The notes: generated from the letters alone by a model not told the origin. A DNA stretch of 64,000 nt from Panicum virgatum (GCF_016808335.1 NC_053142.1:5169700-5233699), one strand, 5' to 3'; counted from the first letter of the stretch, positions 11,181 through 22,592 are shown. Program-made: numbers and translations.

Positions 11181-13283
11181 CTACAGGGTGGTTCTTCTAG
11201 TAGTGGAAGCATTATTAGCATCCAGGTGAAGGTAGTATGTCATAAGCCACAAGATAGTAGTCAACTCACCACCATTGCTGAGCTTCTTGGCATGAGACTC
11301 CCTGCTGCATCTATTGGCCGCATACACAAGAAAGTCCATCCATACATCAAGGAGAAGTTGCAACATGAACGCCCTTCCTTTCTCCTTCATCTTATCATGT
11401 AGTTTTTCTGCAACCCTATAGGAAAAATAGAGGCGAGGCATATCAAGGTTGAGTGGTGGCTCCTTCTCAGACAGGATGTTGGCAAGCTCGTCTACATGCA
11501 TCAATCGATCGGGGTCATCACGCAGGCTGAAGAATTCCTTAAGTTTCATGCATGTACCCCTTTTTTCACGGTCAGGACTGCTCTCTCGTATGTTGACCAG
11601 ATTCTCACAGGTTTTCTGGTACAACATGCTCTGAGCAAGGCCAGGTAGCATGTAGGGGCGGTCAACCAGGAGGAAAATCATGTAGTTGGACAGCGTCCTA
11701 ATAGCCTTCACCATGTCTGCTGCACCATCGGCATCGTCTCCTCTGCTCTTGGCGATGAAAACATCTGTAGCAATGTGCCAAATGATGATGCCCTCTTGGA
11801 ACTCAGCTCCAAGGTAATTGTTGCCTCGTTCTTTGAGAGATTTGTACAGCGATACAATATCGTCCTGCTTCTGTCTCTCAAACGCCTCTTGACCCCAATT
11901 CTTTCTTATCACCCCCTGCATGTTCAATCCCCCCCTTGTAGTTAGGTGCTTAATATACTCGAACAGCTGGTGCTTCAGGTATTCCGAAAATTCGACGCTC
12001 CCTGAACCATAGTACCTGATCCACAAGTCATGGTACCCTAGCATCCTGGCAATTCTGCCCAGCAGTGGTTGGTAGGCTCTGTTGTGGGGTCTACAAACAT
12101 TCAGCAGATCGTATTGCCCAATCTTGCCGGACCACCTTCGTGCCGATCTGCTGTTCCTGCCTCTTCCTGTGATCGCCTTGAGATGCCAACGAAGTCGATC
12201 CCACCTGCCACTGCAGAGAGCTGCGTCCCGGAGCCATGTCCATTGTGTTTTGCACAAGAAGGCATATGTCCAGCTTGATCCTAGCGCTCTCAATAGTGAC
12301 ATCATCTCCAAGAGTAAGGCCCCGGCCAGTAAGGTATACGAAACGGCAACATCGACCCGGCTCTGACCATCTTTGCTACTAAACGAGAAAAGTAGGATTG
12401 AGGCCGCGGCGGTGAGGGAGGAGGCGACACGGATGCCGTAGCCGGACCAAGTGTGGATCACACCTGCCTTGGTGTATTGGAGGTCGTACATGAGAGAGAG
12501 CTCCATCTCCATCAATACCCACATGCTCTTGTAGTTGAGCTTTTCTTTCTTAATATCCAAATTCACCACCAAGTTATGGTTCTCCTCCCAAGAGCTCTGG
12601 TTCTCTGCTGGATCCTTCTCCACGCTGACCTCCCAAAAGTCCACAATCGCACGCTTGCATAGATGGAACATGGAGTGCGCACGCCGGACAGAAAATTCAT
12701 CCCCTTCATTGTCGTCCACCATCGATCCATAATCCCGAGGGTGGAGATGATGGTAAATTCCGACGCGTTCCTTGTGTAGAGAGCTCCGGATGCTGCCCAT
12801 GTTGCTGTGCTTGAGCGCCCAAGTCCTCTCCGCGTACTTGACAACCCCAACAGCGAACATTAGGATGGCGGCCAGGAAGATGAAAGAGTCGCTTCTGGGG
12901 ACATATTTGTAGAGGACATACGCTGCCCCTAGGACCTGCACGACGAGGTTCTGCAGATGGCGCAGCCACAGCTTGCTGTCCTCGAGTGCGTAGGCGGTGA
13001 TGTTGTCTGGGCCACCGAGGTGGAGCAGGAGGAATGGCGCCCAGAACGCCACCACCAGCTGGTGCTTGACCGGCACACCGCACAGGGATAGGTGTCCGAC
13101 CGCGTATATGGCCGTAGAATCAGCCAGCTGGTATGCCAGCCACAGGATGAACTTGGGCATAGGGGAGGCTTCACGGCGTCGAATCCCGGCGAGGAGCAGG
13201 AGGACAACCTGCAGCGAGAGACTGAGCAGTACTAGGATCTGGGTCGCCCACTCATTCCAAAGGTCCAGCGGCGCCATGGCCAT
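11181..13283 (-). CDS. DUF4220/DUF594 membrane protein, C-terminus ended by a transposon
   Basis: This single-exon frame is the only open member of the family here. I place the start at 13283 (MAMAPLDLWNEWATQ). An in-frame ATG at 13373 lies beyond a conserved CAG|ATCG splice-acceptor-like site (about 13305) shared with copies A and B, so it is probably intronic. That gives 700 residues. The N-terminal half is DUF4220, with hydrophobic helices (for example QILVLLSLSLQVVLLLLAGI) and the FWAPFLLLHLGGPDNITAYALED block. The last ~70 residues before the tail match DUF594 (LLLDVWMDFLVYAANRCS, KKLSNGGELTTILW). Predicted plasma- or endomembrane protein; the biochemical role is unknown. The final residues TTRRTTL and the TAG stop lie inside the terminal inverted repeat of CACTA element 2. 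Both domains are complete, so the protein may still fold. Confidence 0.85.
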   Translation of the reverse strand: MAMAPLDLWNEWATQILVLLSLSLQVVLLLLAGIRRREASPMPKFILWLAYQLADSTAIYAVGHLSLCGVPVKHQLVVAFWAPFLLLHLGGPDNITAYALEDSKLWLRHLQNLVVQVLGAAYVLYKYVPRSDSFIFLAAILMFAVGVVKYAERTWALKHSNMGSIRSSLHKERVGIYHHLHPRDYGSMVDDNEGDEFSVRRAHSMFHLCKRAIVDFWEVSVEKDPAENQSSWEENHNLVVNLDIKKEKLNYKSMWVLMEMELSLMYDLQYTKAGVIHTWSGYGIRVASSLTAAASILLFSFSSKDGQSRVDVAVSYTLLAGALLLEMMSLLRALGSSWTYAFLCKTQWTWLRDAALCSGRWDRLRWHLKAITGRGRNSRSARRWSGKIGQYDLLNVCRPHNRAYQPLLGRIARMLGYHDLWIRYYGSGSVEFSEYLKHQLFEYIKHLTTRGGLNMQGVIRKNWGQEAFERQKQDDIVSLYKSLKERGNNYLGAEFQEGIIIWHIATDVFIAKSRGDDADGAADMVKAIRTLSNYMIFLLVDRPYMLPGLAQSMLYQKTCENLVNIRESSPDREKRGTCMKLKEFFSLRDDPDRLMHVDELANILSEKEPPLNLDMPRLYFSYRVAEKLHDKMKEKGRAFMLQLLLDVWMDFLVYAANRCSRESHAKKLSNGGELTTILWLMTYYLHLDANNASTTRRTTL

Positions 13284-13310
13284 GGTCGCTATAGCGCTGG
13301 CGATCTGATC
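13284..13310 (-). promoter_or_regulatory. Conserved 5'-UTR splice acceptor
   Basis: The minus strand reads GGGATCAG|ATCGCC just upstream of the start codon. Copies A (GGGACCAG|ATCGCC) and B keep almost the same bases, while upstream sequence diverges faster. This is consistent with an intron in the 5' leader and a short leader exon further upstream. Confidence 0.4.
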
Positions 13311-13419
13311 CCACACTGACCAAAGAGTAAATACGTCAAACAAGTGATGCGTGAATGTGAGGAAACTGCTCATGATATATAGTCAGAAGAAAATAAGGAA
13401 AGCATGCAGCATGTGATGG

Positions 13420-13690
13420 ATCAACTTACATGAGCTAGCGGATATAATAATTAACAAATAAAGTAGCCCTGAATCCCCGATCAGCACCTTAGAGCACTTC
13501 AACATAGACCACTGGAACATCTCGTAAATAGGTACCATAACTGTATATGCATGCATTTGGCGCGATTAGGTACATAAGTAGTCTCTCTCAATCATGTGCC
13601 CACATGCCAAATCCACTTGCCAACTCTTACAGCAGCCTGCTGACAATGCCATCCTGCTGGAGCGATGTGGATCACATCTCGGTGACCTTG
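13420..13690. repeat. Direct repeat, copy 1 (upstream of the DUF4220 gene)
   Basis: This matches 14365-14655 in the same orientation, with shared blocks AGTAGCCCTGAATCCCC, ACCATAACTGTATATGCAT, AGGTACATAAGTAGTCTCTC and CTGACAATGCCATCCTG. It contains the presumed leader and promoter side of the gene. Confidence 0.85.
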
Positions 13691-13762
13691 GGCTTGATCG
13701 GTAGGGGCGGGACAGCGGCAGTGGCGGGAGCGAGTCGATCGAAAAGAGGTGCTGGATGAAGT

Positions 13763-13782
13763 GAGAGAGAGAGAGAGAGAGA
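13763..13782. repeat. (GA)10 microsatellite
   Basis: An uninterrupted GA run between the two direct repeats. Confidence 0.95.
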
Positions 13783-14364
13783 TTATTGGTGAGGGAGAAG
13801 AGAGGAGCAAGTCAGAGAAGACAACAATATGTAGGGACTTTTTTTGCATATGTTTGCTACTGTGGCATCACATGGCATGCCTCGTCGGCTTTGATTGCTT
13901 GCTTGACATGTTTGGGACCTCGGATGGACCATTTAAAACAGTTTAGGGAGCCAAATGGACGGTTTGAGAGTTTAGGGATCTTGATAAAACTACGGAATAA
14001 GTTTAGCGACCTGAAGTGTAATTCACTATTTTCATTTTAAGACTTCAGATACATACTAAACGACCTTGCTCTTTCGGTTCCACTTTTTTTAGTCGAATGT
14101 TTTCTTATCACTATGTTAATGCTAAAATTTTACAAGTACAGTTTTGAAGAGCACAATTGAGCTCATGGGGAATTCTTCAGAAAGGCCGATGACCCATTCA
14201 ACTTAGGATGATAATAGGCCTGGTTAAAGCTGGTGTTGGTATAGTCAAGGCGCAGTCAGAGACTAGTCAAATTAAGGCGGCCTAGCGGCAGGCTGTGATT
14301 CTGACGAGGGGAAGATTACGTCTAGGAGTTTGATTCTTTTAAAAGTCTGTAAATATAGTATATT

Positions 14365-14655
14365 CGGATCAACATACATGAGCTAACGGACATAATGATT
14401 AAAAAAGTAGCCCTGAATCCCCCCGATCAGCACTTCAGCGCTGATATATTAGCTTGTCATCGTACGTACAACTGGAACATCTCATCAATAAGTACCATAA
14501 CTGTATATGCATTTGTTGTATGACGATTATATTAGGTACATAAGTAGTCTCTCTCAACATGTGCCCACTTGCCAACTCTTACATACAGCAGCCTTGCTGA
14601 CAATGCCATCCTGTAGCGATAAGGCTTGTAACAAGTGGATCAGATCTCGTGGACT
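14365..14655. repeat. Direct repeat, copy 2
   Basis: Second copy of the 13420-13690 segment, about 0.95 kb upstream, with several indels including extra sequence around 14440-14470. The 13691-14364 spacer has no gene. Phrases such as TTTAGGGA and CCAAATGGACGG suggest an old repeat but show no boundaries. Confidence 0.85.
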
Positions 14656-14678
14656 TAATCGGACCTACATCCACATGA

Positions 14679-14860
14679 CACTACTGGATTGTACTGATTG
14701 AAAACCGGCTTTAGTCCCGTTTCCTCAACCGGTACTAAGTAACGGAGACTAAATATCTCGGTGCTTAAAGCCGGGTAAAATCACCGGTACTAAAAGATCT
14801 CTTTATATTGGTTGGTAGGACCAGCAGATACTAATAGGGCCGCTATGCTAACGCTGGCGG
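14679..14860 (+). mobile_element. CACTA-type MITE fragment (left end only)
   Basis: It begins CACTACTGGATTGTACTG, then GGCTTTAGTCCCG and repeated CCGGTACTAA units, as in grass CACTA MITEs. No right end was found. The sequence is cut at 14861 by an LTR. Confidence 0.5.
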
Positions 14861-16494
14861 TGTAACATCCCGTAATTTTACGGAATGTTATATTCTTCAA
14901 AAATACGAAATTTTAAAAACTTTTTGTGTGAAAGTGTTATTAGCTAGGATCACTTAAGGTTAATGCTAACCTTCCTCCAAAATCCCTAGAATTTAAAATT
15001 TAATCTTTAATACAAGGACTTAATGCTAGTGTGAGATATTTGAGATTTATTTGGCTTTTATTGGCTCTACTTTGTTTCCAAATTGTTTGAATGTTTTTTT
15101 TTGTGAATTGGGTGGTTTTTAATTTGAATAATCCATTCAAATTAAAAACAAAAGCTAATCCTAACCCCTAAACCCATCTGGGCTGAAACCTAGCCAACCC
15201 GCCGGCCTGACCACCTTCCTCCTTCCGGCCCAAAACCGCCCGACCGGCCCAGCAGCAGTTTGAGGAAGGCAAGTGGACCCTTGATCATGCTTTTGTCCCA
15301 TGAAACACCAAATAATTGACATTTACTCTTTATGTACATGCATGTGTCTATAATATGATGAGACCCAAATTAAGGATATGCCTAGTTTTGTTTACCCTTT
15401 TTCCTTGATCAACTTGGGTTTAAGTTCATGTTGGGTAGCTATGCTAGTTGCTATACTTTGGTTATGGTTAGTTAATGATGAGACAAATGTTACTTGTTTT
15501 ACTTCATGTTCTCTATGGCTTAATGTTGTTAATCAACATTATGTGATTTAATTGGAACATGGAGAACCACCCAAGAAAACAGTGCAACCACAATACCATA
15601 TGGCTTTGGTCTTGGCTAAATAATTAGATGATCTATATGTCATGCCTGGGGTGTTTGATTGGTGGACTTTGGGTTTGTGAATTGATGGAGCGGGTGAAAG
15701 AAGCTTCATCTTCTGAGGTACCGCAAAATATTAGGGACCAGTGCATACATATAGTGATTCTTTGGAAAAGCGTTGTAGCGTCCCTATGCAGTTATACCTA
15801 AGGAAGTGTGATATGGTGCCTGGCCCGCACTTGTATGGTTGGGTTTAAAGTTCTTTGAACTTTTACGCGAATTGTGGTGAAAGTGTACAACCTCTGCAGA
15901 GTATAAAACTGATATATCAGCCATACTCACAGTCACGAGCGGCTTGGACCCTCACATGATAATTGAACTTGAAGTTGATCTAAATTGATGTTATTTATTT
16001 ATGATGCTCTATTATTTATATTATACGCTTATCTTGTTGGTTAATGGTATAAACTTATACTTAGTTAATGCTTGCTAATAAAACTTGAACAACTAAAAGT
16101 GCTGAGTGCAGTTAAACCATGTCAGCAATTCCTTGAATTAGCCTTGCATGTATTTATAGCTATTTCCCTACCACTTGTTGAGTATCAACCATAAGAGTAC
16201 TCACCCTTGCATAATTGCTGCTTAGACCACAACAATTGTCCGGAATATCCAGAAGACTTCGAGGATTTCTAGGCGTATGTCTCAAGTCATCTGCCTGTGA
16301 TGCTGAAGATCCGCTGCTACTCTATAGACTATTTATTCACTTAAGACATTCAGTTATGTAATAAAGTTATTAATACTCTCTTTTCGTTATGCATTTGTGA
16401 TGATATTCGCTTTATAGTCAATCGTATGTGTGTAAACTGATCCTGGCGCACATATGAGATGCATTTGGTTTGCCTTTATAAACCGAGTGTGACA
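14861..16494 (+). mobile_element. Gypsy-type LTR (TGTAACATCCCG...GTGTGACA)
   Basis: The start TGTAACATCCCG and the 3' part (GATCCTGGCGCACATATGAG, then GTGTGACA) match a common grass gypsy LTR family. The GC-rich promoter part usual for that family is missing from this copy. The flanks GGCGG and CGTGG do not match, so this is either a rearranged solo LTR or part of a larger broken element. A second 3' fragment of the family lies at 42545-42817. Confidence 0.55.
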
Positions 16495-18480
16495 CGTGGG
16501 TCACTGACAGCTGGACCCCACCATCAGCTTTATCCCTTTCCTTCCGACACCGCTCTCCCTCTCTGCTTTTCGCCGCCCGCGCCTTGACAACGCACGGAGC
16601 GTGTCCTCCGCCAGCCCTGCTTTGCCCTGCTGATGCCACCGCCTGCCTCCGCTGTCGGCCACGACCCCCGCTGCGCGCGCGCGATCCACACGCGCCCTCA
16701 AACCCTATCCGCGGAGCACCCTTGATGCCACCACGCCCCCACGCCCGTCCCATCCATGCCCTCGACGTTCGTGCTTAGCCGCTCTGCCCTCCAAACCCTA
16801 GCGCCCTGTCTATAAAACCCCAGCACCGCACCACCTGAGCCCTAGAACCCCAGGGGTTTTCCCCTTCCACCACCGTCACCAAAAGAGAGAGAAACAGAGG
16901 AGGAGAGGAGAAGGAGGGCCGCCGCCACTAGGGCTTCTCCAAGCTGGCGGCCCGAACACCTTCACTGACGTCGCGGCTTGGCACGGTACAGCCTCGACTG
17001 CCCCTGCTTCACCTCGCCGCTGCACCCAGCCCAAATGCCCACAATCCTTCCTTGCCTACCCTTCTCTTGTGCCGACGTGCCTCTGGCCACTGATGGGCCA
17101 TCCCAAGCGAAGCCCTAGGACCCCTTTCCCCTTATTTGTACCTGCAGGAGCCTGACGAGCCTTGCCTCCATGACCCACAGCCACCGCCATCGATCCTCGC
17201 CTAGCGCCACCGTGCCGAGTTCACTCGGCCGGGCCATGCCGCGGCCCACGTAATATGGTGCCCGCGTGCGTGTGTGCGCAGCCCGTACCAAGGCACCGGC
17301 TTGCTCGTCGTAGTGACCCGTTGCCCGAGCTTCAACGGCACCGACGCCTCTGTGCCTTGGCCGCCGTCGCCTTTCGACGCCGCTGTGGCCACGCCATGCG
17401 TGTGCCACACGCATGGCGAGCCTGGTGGTGCCCAAGGTTGGGCTTTTGCTCGCCTCGGTACCTTGAATGACCGCCACCGCTCGATCTCGCCGCCATCGGT
17501 CCACCATGGCCTTGCCAAGGCCTCACCAGCGTGCATGCCTAAGCGCCGGCCCTTGGCTCTGCTCATGCCTAAGCGTGTGTTCGCTGACGCCCTAGGACTG
17601 GGCCTTCGCCCGCCTGGATGCTCGGACGAGCCGCCTCCGCCATCATGCGTCGCCACCACCTTTGGCCGCCGTCGCTGCCTCGACGTCGCCATGCTCGCCG
17701 CGCCCACGCCGCGATGTCGCGTTCGCGGCGTGGCGAGCACGGTGGAGTGTACCCCTTGACACACGCATGCACACACACACACACACGGGTCTACACTAGA
17801 TCTAGGCGGAGCCGCACGGAATCCCACCGCCGCTGACACTTGGGCCCGAGCTGTCAGCCGCAGAAGAAGGAGAAAAAGAAAAGAAGGGGAGGGGTGGGAC
17901 GGATCGGCCCATGAAGCCCAGCAGCAGAGGTGGCCCAAGACAACTTGAAGCCCACTAACTCTTTTCCTTTTTTTCCTTTTCTTTTTTGTTTCTTTTAAAC
18001 GGCACCGACATGTGGGCCCCACCTGTCGTTGAGACCCACAGACTGACCAGTGGGCCCGCCTAGACCGTTGACTGTTGATCGGATGGTGTCATGCTGACGT
18101 CATGTCATACTGATGTCAGTATGCCACGTGGCACGCCCAAAGGCTGCCGTGTGTCACTGATTTTTCTTTTCTATTTTTCAAAATTCTTTTATTAATTTCA
18201 TAAATGCTTTTAATCTTAGAAAAATGATAATAAATCAACCGTAACTCCGAAAATTATGAAATCAGTTTCATAATTCTTCTAAAATCATGATCTACCTGTT
18301 AGAGTAGGTTTTGTGTTATTTTGGGTCTTATTTTGAGGAGTTTTGTGCATCTTTGCACTTTGGCCCTTATGTTACCCTGTATTTATGAATAGGAGCTGAC
18401 CGGAGAGCAGGACTACCCCGAGTTCCTGGAGTACTACGAAGAGCCTCTAGGTTCACACTCATCCTTACTTTGAGTACCTA
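16495..18480 (+). mobile_element. GC-rich LTR interior (same gypsy family), displaced
   Basis: It contains a TATAAAACCCC promoter-like site (about 16811), a GC-rich leader, and GAGCTGACCGGAGAGCAGG with GTTCCTGGAGTACTACGAAG. In this LTR family such parts normally lie between the TGTAAC start and the GTGTGACA end. Several open frames on both strands reflect high GC content only. An (AC)n run lies at about 17767-17787. Confidence 0.4.
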
Positions 18481-19003
18481 TTATGCATTGCTTGCTAGTC
18501 ACGCTACGCTCCTATATTGTTTGAGATGTGATGAGCTTGCATAGCCATTTATTTATCATATTCCTTGATTCCTACGCTTATATTTAATTAATGAATGCTT
18601 TGGCTACCATGAGTGGGATACTTTGTGTGGGAATTCGTGGAATGATAGTCTTGGCGTGAGTCATGGGACGTTGATGATAGTCTTTTCTCTTGGAGATAAT
18701 GACGGTGGGGGCATCGCGACCGATGTTGATGACGTTGCATAGGTCATTGTTGGAGCAGTCATGGGACTCTCTAATGTCTTCTTGATAGTGCTTGATTACA
18801 CGTTGGCGGCGATCGGTGCGCTTCTAGTTGTGGATCCTGCGTCGCTCCTTTTCCATGTCGTTGTCCTCGTCCTCCATCTTGATGGTGACCGTGACACTTG
18901 GAGGAGGATGATAGGACTCATGGTTGATATTGGTTGTTACCTTCGTAGTCATTGTAGTTGTCTGCATGTTGTTGTCGGACTCATCGAAGTAGTCAGATTT
19001 GTA

Positions 19004-19083
19004 GTCGTCTAGATTGACTCGCTCCATCGAGTCATCATCGTCGGTCGTCTAGATTGACTCGCTCCATCGAGTCATCATCGTCG
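19004..19083. repeat. Tandem duplication, 2 x 40 bp
   Basis: The unit starting GTCGTCTAGATTGACTCGCT occurs at 19004-19043 and again, almost perfectly, at 19044-19083, within the gypsy-like internal region. Confidence 0.95.
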
Positions 19084-19497
19084 ATCTCCATAATTCGCAC
19101 CATGAGGACTTCCCTTGAGATGTCCTTGGTGTCTTCTTCTTCATGTGGAGATGGCAAAGGTGGTCCTTCCTAGAAGGGGAGTTTTTGAGAGCCTTGATGC
19201 CTGGCTCCGGTAGGGTTTGGTCGTGAGGGTTATTCCAATACACTGTTCTACCATCAGGGTAGGGATTGGGTATCCTTCCCCAGATTCGATTTTGATTTGA
19301 TCAGGCGTGGGGGCTTCCCGAGATTCGGTGGTTTTTCCTTGTCGAAGTAGAAGGAGTTCAGATCCATTTCGGGATTGGTTTGGGTTTTGGATTTGGTGGC
19401 CTCCCGGAAAGTGGTGGCTAAGTTTTGTAACCCTAGGGGGAAACTGTCATGGAATAACATGGTTCTGGGAGAAGTAATCCCATCTCAGCTTGGAGAG

Positions 19498-21048
19498 TGT
19501 TGGCGCCTACCAATGTCACCACCGGGAAAGCAGCGATGACGCCCGCAGACGCCAATTTTGGAGTGGCAGTATTTCATGAACCACGAATAAATCCGCAAGC
19601 GCACGGAATACCGCTGTAGCATTTTACCCAGAAGTATACCGAGGTGTCAATTATATTTCCGCAGGGAAGGCGGTGAGTGAAGGGATATAGACTAGTTGAT
19701 AAACTTTATCTAGATTGGATATTCTCAAGCATAAACAGGGGTAAGATATATAACATGGTAGGAGGTAGTGTGACACACACATAAACTACCCTCTGGATAA
19801 ATAAATAAAAGAAAAGATAAAAGATGCTCTAGGCCGGGAGCAAGGCAGAAGTTAGAGCTCGAGTCAACTGTGCTAGGCTAGCTATATCTATACCATCTTA
19901 TGGTTACATCGTCAGAGATTAAACTACAAAACAGGGAGACCACTATTGAAGCAACGGGAGGAGCCCGTACACCCCGGCGGCTTTATGTACCTCCTACCCC
20001 CCATACCGAATGTGGAGGATTACTCGGGCTCGGACAGGGCTGTCACCATCTGCCGGCTACCTCTACAAATCGTGGGTATAGTTGACATCCAACAACTCTT
20101 AGCTAATCTAGACACCATGTCTACACTAGTAAGGGATACTCTAGTGTCCCGCGTGGAGCCCCCACCCTCCGGATGGACAGACATCACACTAGAGCAAACA
20201 TACGAATACTGGAGCAGTTGATAGAATTCTAAGCACGATATGTTAACCATCTCAAGCACAGGGAGATCATGCAATGCAAGCATTGAACAATAACGCAACC
20301 ATATCAAGAAGCATATATCCGATAACTCAGAACATACTTCGAGTAGATATCGGTAACCATAGTCTAATTCTATTACAAACAACCGAATATGATAAGAGAG
20401 AGCTAGAGATGAACCCATACCTGAACTCTCGAGCAGATCCGGCGACTCGAAGACTCCTAGACTTCTCCTAAACTCCACTAAGCCTAAAGACTATGCAAGA
20501 GGTGAACAAGAGAGGAGAGGTAAGTGTGGTGTGTGTGTGTGTGCGTGTGTTATAATCTCTATCCCCCCTTTGTATTTATAGCAGGGAGCCACGGGGTGAG
20601 ACCCTTGCAATTGACCTAGGGGACCTATGAGGAGGCGCCACGTGGCTTGGATGAGGCTGTGGGGCCCACAGGCTAGGTCAGCCGACCTGGTAGGTCGATC
20701 GGCCTGCCCAAGGCTCCAATTGCCCTCAGCTTCGTCCAGCAGGCTGTCTTGGGCTGCCTTGTCCTAATCCCGTTGGTCTTGGCCTGTTTTGAATGGTTTG
20801 AACTGGGTTCTTGGGCTACACTTGGTCCATTTGAGCCTGAATCGTCGCTTTGATATTTTCTGTGATTTTATGTCGGGCCGAAGTGTGCTTGCAACCTGCA
20901 TATTAGCTCAAAAACACAACTAGCATTTTCTAGAAGGTGAAGTGTGGTTTAGGGACTTTATTGAATAAAGATGCGTGTAAGAAATGCAATCTCTCATGAT
21001 TTTCTGATCAAGTTGATGCCTAGAAATAGTCGTTAGTGAGCGTCAACA
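19498..21048 (-). mobile_element. Solo gypsy LTR (1.55 kb, TSD GAGAG)
   Basis: Minus strand: starts TGTTGACGCTCACTAACG and ends GTAGGCGCCAACA, with inverted ends TGTTGACGC/GCGCCAACA. GAGAG flanks it at 19493-19497 and 21049-21053. A TATAAATA promoter box lies near 20573-20581, and a (GT)n run lies at about 20525-20550. No internal region is left. The LTR interrupts the gypsy-like element around it. A related LTR is at 36146-36542. Confidence 0.88.
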
Positions 21049-21280
21049 GAGAGCTGTGTCATCCAGCCATTGCAAATGATTGTTGGTTGGGGTGCCATGG
21101 GTGACTTGGTTACCTCCATAGGGAAGATCGCCTTCGTTGGACAAGTTGCATGGTATGTCCCTTGGGTACCCGATGGTTTTTCGAGCTAGATTGGAAGCTT
21201 TTGGAATTGTCTACTTGAGGGTGGGGCGCTGCCTCGGGATCGGTCCAGTATTTTTGGATTATATTGGAAGTTTCTCCATC

Positions 21281-21526
21281 CTAGGGATCTTCAATAGAAA
21301 TTTTTGCGTTGACAACTTGAGTTGTCGAGTCGTTCATGAGGGGAGCCTGATTCGTTGAATTGGGTTCTACATTTGCGGGATCGGCAAGGTGGCTAGTGAA
21401 GCTGCTCGAACCATCCGTGACATAGATCCACAATCCGATGGCAAGGGTTGTGCCCTTCTCTAGGGCGGTGTCGAAGTTGGAAGAGGCCATCAAGTTTTCC
21501 GATGGATCGTCGGAGATTGGCCCCAT
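21281..21526 (-). pseudogene. Leader or gag-like reading frame of the truncated gypsy element
   Basis: An 81-codon frame starts 14 bp inside the 5' LTR end and opens MGPISDDPSENLMASS. Its position just after a 5' LTR suggests the start of gag. No capsid or zinc-knuckle motif is visible and the frame closes early. Function not recognised. Confidence 0.3.
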
Positions 21527-21971
21527 GGTGGGTGTTATCTATCGGTGTTTTACTGTCACGCCCACCTAGGGATACCCTAAGATAGAAGGATGATCATAGG
21601 GAATTGCCGAGATCAAGAACACGATGGTGTAAGCAACACAAGTCTTAGATAGGTTCGGACCGTGAGTTGCGTAATACCCTACGTCCTATTGGATGGCTTT
21701 TATTGCCTGAGGGTTGTAGATGGGTGTGTAGATGCTTTGGAGGGGTCCCTGCCCACCCTTATATACGCCGGGGGAGTAGGGTTACATGAAACCCTAGATC
21801 GGTATGAGCCTAGGAGTCTATCCCATGTATTACTTGGGTGGTTTCCTTCTACACCGACTAGTTCTAAGTCTATCCGACTAGTTACAAAACGTATGGGTAT
21901 GAGATATGTCCCATCCCATATCCAGTACTGATCCGTGCCTCGTCAGGTATCCCGTGGCCCCGGGTCCGACA

Positions 21972-22592
21972 CAATCCTCTTGGCAATCTGCATAAAGCTT
22001 TCAAGCTTAAGTTCTCGATATAATAAGATTGCTTCTGTAAGTTCTCCTAAATATACATGTCTTTCTTATATAATCTAGTTGGTTATGCAGATTCACGGCA
22101 ATTTTCAAGTTTTCATGTTTTGTCAAGTAAAGGTTGAATATTCTTACATTCTCAAGCCATACCAAAATGGCTGGTTCAGTATATGTTGGATTCATAAGTT
22201 GTGAGTTGTAACTGGTAATGTTGGTGCTCCGAATATATGAGCTGCCTAGCCATCACTGATCTTGCTGGTTGTCTTGTCACTAGGAGGTTGGGAGCACAGC
22301 TAGCCAGGAAGAGCATTACCTGAGCTGACTAATACGGTGGTGATTGAGCATTGCCTGAACAAATACAACCATTGATGCAAGAATGATTGAAATATTATAC
22401 GTGACATCTATATAATTTTCTCTTTTTGGCACTTAACAACGGATCAGTTCAAAAAGAGTATTGTTTAAGGAGTGCATTGCTAATTGTGTTGGTCATTCTA
22501 TTGACACTCTTTCTAGAATCGTGGTAAGTGTAGTTCTCATTACTTTTTAAATTAGATGTTTGAATGATCTCATATCATACCTATTCCTCCAC
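21972..22592. other. Intergenic, nothing recognised
   Basis: Moderately AT-rich sequence with no supported reading frame or terminal repeats. It ends at the 15-bp target duplication of the LINE insertion. Confidence 0.5.

Larger units (their letters stand above)
6363..11205. mobile_element. CACTA element 2, loaded with nested retroelements
   Basis: The left end is CACTACTAGAATACCCCC followed by TTGTAGATAC. The right end, reverse-complemented, is CACTACTAGAAGAACCACC followed by CTGTAGATAC. These are clear imperfect terminal inverted repeats. The flanking triplets differ (GTT left, GAA right), so no TSD is visible. Element sequence is 6363-6759, 8711-8854 and roughly 10760-11205, rich in GTAGACA- and TGTCTAC-like subterminal units. 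No transposase was found. Two insertions fill the middle: a solo LTR and a gypsy LTR-gag fragment. The right end overlaps the 3' end of the neighbouring DUF4220 gene. Confidence 0.8.
18481..21971 (-). mobile_element. Truncated gypsy-like element, minus strand, with 5' LTR
   Basis: The 5' LTR is 21540-21971. It starts (minus strand) TGTCGGACCCGGGG, ends AAACACCGATA, and has a TATATAAGG promoter near 21760. Element-internal sequence follows towards lower coordinates, interrupted at 19498-21048 by a solo LTR. The internal part shows short acidic or polar reading frames (21281-21526, 18824-19027) but no recognisable polymerase. The lower boundary is uncertain and merges with LTR-like sequence near 18.5 kb. 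Confidence 0.45.

Noticed and set aside
13284..13373. Upstream ATG (13373) as the DUF4220 start
   Set aside because: The 30 extra residues cross a conserved splice-acceptor-like site and are not conserved in copies A and B.
17201..18022. 273-codon minus-strand frame
   Set aside because: GC-rich LTR interior with several overlapping open frames. No motif or splice context.
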